Shown: one piece after another, positions 57,374 to 64,000 of the stretch | Numbering within the stretch: position 1 is the stretch's first letter | How the letters are laid out: each line of letters begins with the position of its first letter | Source: Hyphomicrobiales bacterium | GTDB lineage: Bacteria; Pseudomonadota; Alphaproteobacteria; Rhizobiales; Rhizobiaceae | Reading direction: 5' to 3' | Length of the DNA stretch: 64,000 nucleotides | Assembly (NCBI GenBank): GCA_900470285.1 | Contig: UCAG01000005.1 | Location: forward strand, 310,001 to 374,000 | Program-made: the position numbers and the translations under genes | The notes under the pieces: generated by a model | What the model saw: only the letters and a program-made list of their open reading frames with translations | Databases searched by the model: none | What the model was told of the DNA's origin: nothing

Positions 57374-58847
57374 ATGCTTTCCGGTTCATCCGGTAGATCA
57401 GCAATGCTGTTGCAAAAATCAGCAATGAGGCCGTTGCAATCACCCACATAAAGGCCTGATCGAAGGCCACAAAGCCAACCTCACGCAGATGCTGCGCCTG
57501 TTCCGCAGGCAGGGTCTCTGCCAATAACAGCGCTTCATCCAGACTGTCACGAATGGTTTCCGGAAAACCGGATCCCTCCGGAACAATCATGAAAGCCGTA
57601 TAGATCGCGGTCATCAGACTGCCGAAAATCGTTACGCCTGTGGCACCGCCAAGCTCGTAGGATACTTCCTCAACGGAAGCTGCCATACCCGCTTTTTCTT
57701 CAGGCGCATTGCCCATGATTGCGGTTGAAGCACCGGTCATTGCGGCACCGACACCAAAACCCATAATCATCAGGCCGATCAGCCAGATATGCGGCTGCAT
57801 CTGGAAGCTGAACAGATAAAGCGCAGTACCAAGACCGGTAATCAGCATACCACCCCAAAGCACACGAGCCTCACCAATTTTTGGCAGCCCCCAGCCAACC
57901 AGCGGTCCCGCAACAAAGGCAGCCAGCGGAATTGGCAGAATGAGCAGACCGGCCTGCAGCGGTGAATAACCGGCAACAAGCTGCAAACGCTGGCTGAAAA
58001 CCAGCTCTACGCCGATCAGAGCTGCCGAAGAAACAGAAGCCGCCATCACGCCCGATGAAAATTTACGGTTACCAAACAGTGAGAAGTCAACCAGCATACC
58101 ATTGGTTGCCCGCTGCCTGCGGTAGAACACTGCCAGCGCAATCAGACCAACAACCATAGAGACAACAAAGAGCAACATGGAGCTGTCACGCTTGGCCAGT
58201 TCTTTCAGTGCGAAAGTCACACCGACAAGACCAATCATAACCTGAACGGAGCCAATCAGATCCCATTGACGGCTTGTATTGCCCGGACGTGTCTCCAGCA
58301 CAGTCAAAGCCAGAACCAGCGCAATCAGTACAACCGGCACATTGATAAGGAAGACGGAACCCCACCAGAAATATTCCAGCAATATGCCGCCGACCACAGG
58401 GCCGAAGGCGGCACCACCGGAGGCGACCGCCGCCCAGATACCGATTGCGAAAGAGCGCTCGTGCTCATCCTCAAAAGTCAGACGAATGATCGAGAGTGTT
58501 GCCGGCATCATCATTGCAGCACCGACAGCGAGCAGCACACGGGCAGCAATCAGCATTTCCGCATTTGGTGCATAGGCTGCTGCGAGTGACGCAATACCAA
58601 AAACCACAAGTCCCGCTGTGAACATACGTTTATGTCCCAGACGGTCACCAAGACTGCCGACACCCGGCAACAGGCCTGCAACGACCAGCGGGTAAGCATT
58701 AATAATCCAAAGTTTCTCTGATGCGCTGGCCGCAAGATCATGGGTAAGCCGCGGCAATGCTGTGTAAAGCACAGTCATATCAATCACGATCAGGAATAAT
58801 GCACTTGAGACGATGGCCAGTACCAGCCAGCGATTATGCAATGTCAT
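57372..58847 (-). CDS. DHA2-type MFS efflux pump (SmvA/QacA-like)
   Basis: A 491-aa 14-span drug exporter. The start MTLHNRWLVLAIVSSALFLI leads into VIDMTVLYTALPRLTHDL and LWIINAYPLVVAGLLPGVGSLGDRLGHKRMF, close to the SmvA/QacA group that expels quaternary ammonium and dye cations. The open frame extends 73 codons upstream through the promoter region, but the start at 58847 fits the family. A TetR regulator is divergent 126 bases away, the usual smvA-smvR-like layout. Confidence 0.88.
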   Translation of the reverse strand: MTLHNRWLVLAIVSSALFLIVIDMTVLYTALPRLTHDLAASASEKLWIINAYPLVVAGLLPGVGSLGDRLGHKRMFTAGLVVFGIASLAAAYAPNAEMLIAARVLLAVGAAMMMPATLSIIRLTFEDEHERSFAIGIWAAVASGGAAFGPVVGGILLEYFWWGSVFLINVPVVLIALVLALTVLETRPGNTSRQWDLIGSVQVMIGLVGVTFALKELAKRDSSMLLFVVSMVVGLIALAVFYRRQRATNGMLVDFSLFGNRKFSSGVMAASVSSAALIGVELVFSQRLQLVAGYSPLQAGLLILPIPLAAFVAGPLVGWGLPKIGEARVLWGGMLITGLGTALYLFSFQMQPHIWLIGLMIMGFGVGAAMTGASTAIMGNAPEEKAGMAASVEEVSYELGGATGVTIFGSLMTAIYTAFMIVPEGSGFPETIRDSLDEALLLAETLPAEQAQHLREVGFVAFDQAFMWVIATASLLIFATALLIYRMNRKA

Positions 58848-58867
58848 TGATAATATCCACTTCTTCT

Positions 58868-58885
58868 GTGCTGAAGTTTCAGCAC
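58868..58885. promoter_or_regulatory. Palindrome upstream of the SmvA-like gene, candidate TetR operator
   Basis: GTGCTGAA-GT-TTCAGCAC, a perfect 8-bp-arm palindrome, lies 20 bases before the efflux pump start. Position and symmetry fit a repressor site for the divergent TetR protein. Confidence 0.5.
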
Positions 58886-58965
58886 TTTTATAACCTGCCC
58901 CGCAGAACGACAAAATGCACCGTTTTACGGAAAAAGCTTGAAACCTGATGGTCGTTAATTTAAAT

Positions 58966-58977
58966 CCATACGTATGG
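58966..58977. promoter_or_regulatory. Palindrome over the tetR start codon
   Basis: CCATACGTATGG, a perfect 12-bp palindrome, spans the ATG of the TetR gene. It could be an autoregulatory site. Confidence 0.35.
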
Positions 58978-59549
58978 AAAGTAAAAAACTCAAAAAAATT
59001 GGCCGTCCTCGCACCATTGACCGCAATCATTTGCTGGATCTGGCCGAAAAGATAGTTGTGGAGCATGGCGCACCGGCTTTGACCATTGATGCGCTAGCCA
59101 AGGCTGCCGGCATCACCAAGGGCGGTGTGCAATATTGTTTTGGCAATAAAGACGGGCTGGTCGATGCCATGCTGACACGCTGGGGTATTGATTTCGACAA
59201 ACAAGTGACCGCCATGCAGAATGGCAGAACCGATACCCTCTCCCATATAGCGGCGCATATTCGTGTGACAAGGGACAGTGACCCTCTTGGTGATTCACGT
59301 CTTGCAGCCATGCTTGCCAGCCTTGAACCAAGTTCAGAGCAGCTGGATAAAACACGGCAATGGTATCGCAAACAACTGGACGGGCTGGATGTTTCCACCC
59401 GGCAAGGCCGCAATACCCGCCTTGCATTCATCGCTAATGAAGGTGCTTTTCTGCTGCGCAGTTTCCAGCTTTTTGATCTGAATGAAGAAGAATGGCAGCA
59501 GATTTTCCACGATATTGAAAAACTGCTGCCCAAAGATGCTGATGATTAA
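58974..59549 (+). CDS. TetR family transcriptional regulator
   Basis: A 191-aa repressor. The helix-turn-helix lies at residues about 18-62 (HLLDLAEKIVVEHGAPALTIDALAKAAGITKGGVQYCFGNKDGL), with a C-terminal ligand domain. The N-terminus is basic (ESKKLKKIGRPRTID). It is divergent from the SmvA-like pump, which it is expected to repress. No clear ribosome-binding site is seen before the ATG. Its stop is only nine bases from the convergent haem-binding protein gene. Confidence 0.9.
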   Translation: MESKKLKKIGRPRTIDRNHLLDLAEKIVVEHGAPALTIDALAKAAGITKGGVQYCFGNKDGLVDAMLTRWGIDFDKQVTAMQNGRTDTLSHIAAHIRVTRDSDPLGDSRLAAMLASLEPSSEQLDKTRQWYRKQLDGLDVSTRQGRNTRLAFIANEGAFLLRSFQLFDLNEEEWQQIFHDIEKLLPKDADD

Positions 59550-59558
59550 TCAGAATTA

Positions 59559-60419
59559 TTAATCATAAAGTGCGTCAGCAAGAATGCGCACAGCTTCTGC
59601 CGTACGCGGGCCGAAACCAAGCATATATGGCCCGTCAAGCACGATCAGCGCTTTGTTTCGGGCTGCGGGTGTATTTTGCAGCGCTTTGTCCGAAAACACA
59701 TCCTCTGCTTTAGGACCACCTGCCCCGTCGGACAGCATCAGCACCACTTCCGGCTCCGCTTCCAGCAACCATTCTGCTGACACGGCTTTATAGCCCTTAT
59801 AGACCGAGAGCGGATTAACACCCCCTGCATGACGGATAAAGGCATCTGCCGCCGTGTCGCTGCCCGCACCGCTCAATTTCGCCAGTCCGTGAAAGAACAC
59901 CACTTTCTTTCCGCGCCCTTCCGATACTTTGCGCACATGCGCCATAGCCGCATCAAAATCTGCAGTGACTGATTTTGTCAGCGCTTCACCCTGCGGCACC
60001 AGTTGCAGGCGTGCGGCAATCAGGCTGATTTTTGTAACCAGTCCCTCACGACTATTAACCGCCGGAATATACAGCACAGGCACACCGGACTGGTTAAGCA
60101 CATCCACCACTTCCGGAGGGCCGATATCTTCAGACGCAATAATCAGATCGGGATGCAGAGCCAGCACACCTTCGGCTGACAGGCTGCGGCGATAACCGAC
60201 ATTGGTCTTATTGGCTGTATCCGCAGGATATTTGCTGCTGCGGTCAAGAGCGATGATTTTTTCATCCGCGCCGAGTGCATAGACGATTTCGGTCACATCA
60301 GGCCCGAGCGTAATAATACGTTGTGCCGTCCCCTGTTGCTGCGCAGCACGGGCAGAACTCACATTCAGCCAGAACACCACAACGACCAGAGCAATAGTGA
60401 GCAAAAATATTGCCTTCAT
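59559..60419 (-). CDS. Haem ABC transporter periplasmic binding protein (HmuT-like)
   Basis: A class III periplasmic binding protein of the HmuT/ShuT/BhuT family that delivers haem to an ABC importer. An N-terminal hydrophobic signal (MKAIFLLTIALVVVVFWL) is followed by RIITLGPDVTEIVYALGADEKIIALD and VGYRRSLSAEGVLALHPDLIIAS, where the Tyr of VGYRRSLSAEG is the expected haem ligand. Start 60419 (286 aa) puts the signal at the N-terminus; Met at 60473 is an alternative. The permease and ATPase genes that usually follow are absent: a TetR gene converges on it instead. It is divergent from a haem-type TonB receptor. Confidence 0.86.
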   Translation of the reverse strand: MKAIFLLTIALVVVVFWLNVSSARAAQQQGTAQRIITLGPDVTEIVYALGADEKIIALDRSSKYPADTANKTNVGYRRSLSAEGVLALHPDLIIASEDIGPPEVVDVLNQSGVPVLYIPAVNSREGLVTKISLIAARLQLVPQGEALTKSVTADFDAAMAHVRKVSEGRGKKVVFFHGLAKLSGAGSDTAADAFIRHAGGVNPLSVYKGYKAVSAEWLLEAEPEVVLMLSDGAGGPKAEDVFSDKALQNTPAARNKALIVLDGPYMLGFGPRTAEAVRILADALYD

Positions 60420-60479
60420 CGCGTAATAATCGGGATGATTTTTCGCTTTAGTGAACAATCGTCTGATTTGCATAATTAA

Positions 60480-60540
60480 AGTTGACTCTATTTATCATGA
60501 TTTATATAGCCTCTAATTAATATGAGTTAATGAGTCAACT
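60480..60540. promoter_or_regulatory. Wide inverted repeat in the haem-uptake divergent promoter
   Basis: Perfect arms AGTTGACTC (60480-60488) and GAGTCAACT (60532-60540), 43 bases apart, lie in a very AT-rich region between the two haem-uptake genes. Similarity continues outward by about three bases with one offset. It may be a two-site operator for an iron-responsive regulator, but it does not match the Irr or Fur consensus as I know them. Confidence 0.4.
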
Positions 60541-60602
60541 TAATGTATGCCAATAGCCGGAAATTCCTCCCGCTGTGAACCGGCAGCATCATCGGGGGCA
60601 AT

Positions 60603-62720
60603 ATGAAAATCTCTCAGAATTCCGCTTTTCGTCTGCTGAGCACAACCGTGCTCAGTACAATCGGGCTGTTCGCATTCAGCGCAACACCTCTTCTTGCCCA
60701 GACAAAGCCTGTCAAAACCCAGCAACAAACAGACGAGCAAAAAAATGCTGACAAAGCGAAGTCACAGGTGCTGGAACTCGATACCATCACCATCTCGCCG
60801 CTCAGCAATGATCAGGCGGTGATTGATGCAATTGCTTCCACCAGTCTGATCTCCCGCCAGCAGATCGATCGCATTCAGCCGACAACCGCTGCCGATATTT
60901 TCCGCTTCACACCAGGTGTTCACGCCTCGCTCAATGGTGATGATCCGGCAACCTCGATTAATATTCGCGGCCTTCAGCAATATGGCCGTGTTGCTGTGAC
61001 GCTGGACGGCGCAAGACAGGATTACTGGCGTGTCGGCCACGGTTCCGGTTCCTTCTATATTGAACCGGAACTGCTCAAGCAGGTTACCGTTATCCGTGGC
61101 CCTGTTTCCAACATCTACGGCTCCGGTGCCATTGGCGGCGTGGTTGCTTTTGAAACCAAGGATGCGCGCGATTTTCTCTATGACGGTGAGACATGGGCTT
61201 TGAGCGAGAAGCTACGCTATGAAAGCAATGGCAAAGGCTTCCTCACCAGTACAACCGGCGCCTACCGTTTTAATGAAAACTTCGATGTAATCGGTAATCT
61301 CAATTACCGTGACAGTGATGAATATAAGAATGGTGACGGTGATTATGTACGCTGGACCGGTGAAAAGGCCATCAGCGGCATGGGTAAAGTCACCCTGCGC
61401 CCAGCAGAAGGCCATGAGCTGAAATTCGGCATCTCCCGCCAGAAATATGAGGACATCATCACCGGCAGCAGCGGCTCAGCGTCTCCAACCTTGTCCCGCT
61501 ATGATGCTGATACTGTGGTGAGCACCTATACAGGCAGCTACACCTACAAGCCGGATGACAACCCGTTCTGGGATCTGTCCGTCAATGCCTATCACAGCGC
61601 GACGGATAATGACCAGTTTCAGGTCTGGCAGCTGAAAGACTATGGAAAAACCCGCTATTACGATGTTTCCACATCCGGTTTCCGCGCCCATAACAGCTCG
61701 CGTTTTGAAACCGAGAGCCTGAAGCACACCGTTACCTACGGCATGGATTATTATAAATTACGCGGACGTTCCGATACCGACAATTTCGGTAATGGTGAGC
61801 AGCAAGCCTATGGCGGCTTTGTGCAATGGCAGGGCGAGTATCAGAAATGGCTCGAACTGATCGGTGCTGTGCGCTATGACGGTTATAATCTGGACGGCAC
61901 CAGCAAGGCCTCCCCGGGCAATCCGTCTCAGGATGTCAGCCTCGACGGCAACCGCATCTCGCCGCGCCTGAGTATCGGTATTACGCCGGTTGAGGGCATT
62001 CAGTTCTACGGGCTTTATGCGCAGGGTTATCGTGTTCCGCATATGCAGGATGTGTTCCGCCAAAACGGTTCTCACGGTTCCGGCTATGAGCCGAACCTGT
62101 TTCTCAAACCGGAAGTCGCCACCACCTATGAGGCGGGCATCAATCTGCGGCAGGATAATCTGATTGAAGCCGGAGATCAGCTGCGCACCAAACTGAATAT
62201 CTTCCACACTGATGTGAAAGATTACATCAACACGGTTAAAATCGGTAATTACACGACATCGGAAAATGTCGGCACTGCCCGTCTGCGTGGCGTAGAGCTG
62301 GAAGGCACCTATGATACATGGTGGGGTTATGTGAACCTCGCCGCCTCCTATACCGATGCGGAAATGAAAGACGGCATTTACAAAGGCGAATCCCTGAGCA
62401 ACACGCCGCTGCATAATTTCAGCGCCGCGCTGGGTCTTAAAGCACTGGATGATCGTCTGGTTTACGGCATTGAATATCAGAGCCTTGGTAAAGTTACCCG
62501 TGCGATCAGCAATGGCGTGACTGTCTATCCGCGCACCGATCTGGTGAATGTCTTTGCCAACTGGCAGGTCACTGACAATGTGAAGCTCGACTTCGGCGTC
62601 GATAATGTCTTCAACAAAGCCTATACCGACGCACAAACCGGCTGGGCAACAACCACAGATATAGAACAAGGCAAAGGCCGCACTTTCAAAGTAGCCATTA
62701 CCGGACGTTTCGGCGGTTAA
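60603..62720 (+). CDS. TonB-dependent haem/haemoglobin receptor (BhuA/HmuR-like)
   Basis: A 705-aa outer-membrane receptor. The signal peptide ends at LLAQ (residue 33), a TonB-box-like DTITISPL follows, then the plug domain (STSLISRQQIDRIQPTTAAD, INIRGLQQYG) and a barrel ending in GRFGG. Haem-receptor marks are YRVPHMQDVF, a variant of the FRAP motif, and EPNLFLKPE, a variant of NPNL, which bracket the haem-ligand His region. It is divergent from the HmuT-like gene and upstream of a siderophore-interacting protein gene, forming an iron/haem uptake group. Confidence 0.88.
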   Translation: MKISQNSAFRLLSTTVLSTIGLFAFSATPLLAQTKPVKTQQQTDEQKNADKAKSQVLELDTITISPLSNDQAVIDAIASTSLISRQQIDRIQPTTAADIFRFTPGVHASLNGDDPATSINIRGLQQYGRVAVTLDGARQDYWRVGHGSGSFYIEPELLKQVTVIRGPVSNIYGSGAIGGVVAFETKDARDFLYDGETWALSEKLRYESNGKGFLTSTTGAYRFNENFDVIGNLNYRDSDEYKNGDGDYVRWTGEKAISGMGKVTLRPAEGHELKFGISRQKYEDIITGSSGSASPTLSRYDADTVVSTYTGSYTYKPDDNPFWDLSVNAYHSATDNDQFQVWQLKDYGKTRYYDVSTSGFRAHNSSRFETESLKHTVTYGMDYYKLRGRSDTDNFGNGEQQAYGGFVQWQGEYQKWLELIGAVRYDGYNLDGTSKASPGNPSQDVSLDGNRISPRLSIGITPVEGIQFYGLYAQGYRVPHMQDVFRQNGSHGSGYEPNLFLKPEVATTYEAGINLRQDNLIEAGDQLRTKLNIFHTDVKDYINTVKIGNYTTSENVGTARLRGVELEGTYDTWWGYVNLAASYTDAEMKDGIYKGESLSNTPLHNFSAALGLKALDDRLVYGIEYQSLGKVTRAISNGVTVYPRTDLVNVFANWQVTDNVKLDFGVDNVFNKAYTDAQTGWATTTDIEQGKGRTFKVAITGRFGG

Positions 62721-62806
62721 AACGCCAATCCTCTCCAGTCTGGCAGGCGGCATTTTGTGCTGCCTGTCTTTTTTGCTTTCATCCTGTTTCCAAAATCGAG
62801 AACACC

Positions 62807-63892
62807 GTGTCAGAGCATTCATCATCACTGCACAGCTATGCCAATATCCGCCTCGTCAACGGGGCAACCTACCTGCCGCCGATTATCGACCGCCTGAATT
62901 CCTATGAAGCGCATTATGATGTGCATGAAGAACTGCACGCATTTTATTACCCTTTCGGGCAAATCGAACTGAAATCGCAGCCTGAAGGTTATCAGGTTTC
63001 ATTACGCGCCGGTGAAACTGTCGGCCTGAGTCGTCTGAAAGATCTGGCTGCCGTTGCCATCAAACTCTATACCAAAGAAGAAGCGCCGGACATTCTCTGG
63101 GAAGGCGATCATGCCGGCGAGCAGGCACTACCGCAGTTCCGGCTGATGACCGTTGTCTCTGCCCGCTATTTCACACCGCATATGCTGCGTATTCGTTTTA
63201 GCGGTGAAGACCTCAAACGCTTTTCCCTGTTCGGTGCGATGCATGTGCGGTTACTATTACCGACCCAAGATGTATCTCGGCCTGTCTGGCCGATCATGGG
63301 ACCGAACGGCCTGCCCTTTTGGCCGGATGAAGCAAAGCGACCGGCAGCCCGTGCTTACACCATCCGCAATCTCAATATTGAAGAAGGCTGGATGGAAATT
63401 GACTTCTATATTCATGAAACCGAAGGGCTGGCCAGCCAATGGGCTAAAAATGCCCGCGAAGGTGATATTGCCGGTCTGATGGGGCCGGTTGGCCGTCCGC
63501 TGCGACAAGCAAAACAATACCTGATCGGTACGGATATGACCGGCCTGCCCGCTGTCGGGCGGATGCTGGAAGAATTTGCACCCGATGTTACCGGCCATGT
63601 GCTGATTGCCGTTGATGCGCAATCCGATATTCAGCCGCTCACACATCCTGAAGGCGTGACTATCGAATGGATTGTGAATGCCGATCAGGATGCAGCAGCA
63701 ACAGTGCTGACAGACAAGCTCTGCGCTTTGCCCTGGCCGGCCGGTAATGACAGTTTCGGCTGGTTTGCCGGTGAAGCTGACTGTGCCAAAATCATGCGCG
63801 ATTACTGGCGCAAACAGCTTGGTAAATCCCGTGACCAGACACTGATCGCCGGTTACTGGCAGAAAGATTCGACCGGCTTCATGGCCGGTTGA
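62807..63892 (+). CDS. Siderophore-interacting FAD-dependent reductase with N-terminal DUF2218
   Basis: A 361-aa protein with a DUF2218-like N-terminal domain (residues about 9-100) fused to a siderophore-interacting flavoreductase (about 110-361). FAD binding is shown by RAYTIRN and the following GDIAGLMGPVGRPL. The C-terminal SIP part has the conserved WFAGEADCAKIMRDYWRKQLG. It probably reduces ferric chelates in the cytoplasm. The start is GTG at 62807. It follows the haem receptor by 86 bases and is likely cotranscribed with it. In other bacteria this kind of protein accompanies siderophore uptake, so the system may serve haem, siderophores or both. Confidence 0.88.
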   Translation: MSEHSSSLHSYANIRLVNGATYLPPIIDRLNSYEAHYDVHEELHAFYYPFGQIELKSQPEGYQVSLRAGETVGLSRLKDLAAVAIKLYTKEEAPDILWEGDHAGEQALPQFRLMTVVSARYFTPHMLRIRFSGEDLKRFSLFGAMHVRLLLPTQDVSRPVWPIMGPNGLPFWPDEAKRPAARAYTIRNLNIEEGWMEIDFYIHETEGLASQWAKNAREGDIAGLMGPVGRPLRQAKQYLIGTDMTGLPAVGRMLEEFAPDVTGHVLIAVDAQSDIQPLTHPEGVTIEWIVNADQDAAATVLTDKLCALPWPAGNDSFGWFAGEADCAKIMRDYWRKQLGKSRDQTLIAGYWQKDSTGFMAG

Positions 63893-64000
63893 TCGTCATT
63901 TATATCAAGCCAGCTCAAGATGCTGACGCATCACGCCTTGAAAAAGCTCAATCGCCACTCGGGTTTAACCAAAACCCCATGTGTCATACTCATAGGGTTT
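63893..64000 (-). other. Window edge with a possible minus-strand gene tail
   Basis: On the minus strand one frame ends at 63905 with TRVAIELFQGVMRQHLELA, similar in feel to the last helix of LysR-type regulators, but it is open for only 19 codons (a stop lies at 63965). Other frames give short open stretches that could join it by frameshift. The piece is too short to call. Confidence 0.2.

Noticed and set aside
61758-62828. A 356-codon open frame opposite the haem receptor
   Set aside because: Antisense shadow of the TonB receptor; composition is that of reversed barrel sequence.

Overview
The window looks like a chromosomal segment of an alphaproteobacterium of the Rhizobiales, probably the Brucellaceae (Brucella/Ochrobactrum/Pseudochrobactrum group). 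This rests on gene content and order: rpsB; an EipB homologue; clpS-clpA; tpiA-secG-pyrG-kdsA; ppiD-trpD-trpC-moaC-moeA-lexA with comEC-gltX-gltA next to it; and a rhizobial-type SOS box (GAAC-N7-GAAC) before lexA. Base composition is only mildly GC-rich by eye. No rRNA, tRNA, CRISPR array, integrase or intact insertion sequence was seen.

Region 1 (1-18.7 kb) is mostly housekeeping: rpsB, an Old Yellow Enzyme reductase, eipB, ridA, a glycerophosphodiesterase, a FemAB-like acyltransferase, a HIT protein, azlCD, an acetyl-CoA hydrolase/CoA-transferase, clpA-clpS, a D-Ala-D-Ala carboxypeptidase with a SPOR domain, and an arginase-ornithine cyclodeaminase pair with a divergent Lrp-type regulator. 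Region 2 (18.8-39.3 kb) starts with an orphan TonB-dependent receptor. It continues with kdsA, pyrG, an L,D-transpeptidase, secG and tpiA on the minus strand, then ppiD to lexA, comEC, gltX and gltA.

Region 3 (39.4-64 kb) is accessory. It holds msrPQ, an MFS pump with a divergent SufR-like Cys-rich regulator, and then the most notable locus (43.6-57.3 kb). Five co-directional genes match the five chemical steps of bacterial ergothioneine breakdown: ergothionase (a histidine-ammonia-lyase relative without the MIO Ala-Ser-Gly triad), thiourocanate hydratase (a urocanase relative with Ala in place of the active-site Cys), a DUF917 thiohydantoin desulfhydrase, a hydantoinase and an N-carbamoyl-glutamate amidohydrolase. 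The expected products are trimethylamine, H2S, CO2, NH3 and glutamate. Next to them are a secreted M20 hydrolase, two candidate carboxylate transporters (MHS and BASS families) and a single 603-residue regulator made of two complete LysR proteins in tandem. The ergothionase carries a clear signal peptide and the other four enzymes do not. This suggests that the trimethylamine-releasing step is periplasmic and that thiourocanate, not ergothioneine, crosses the inner membrane.

The window ends with an SmvA-like efflux pump and its TetR regulator, then a haem/iron uptake group: an HmuT-like binding protein, a haem-type TonB receptor and a siderophore-interacting flavoreductase. Short dispersed palindromic repeats occur at about 7.97, 15.75 and 43.48 kb; the last supplies the stop codon of the M20 gene. 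Functions are inferred from motifs and context only; no database search was run.
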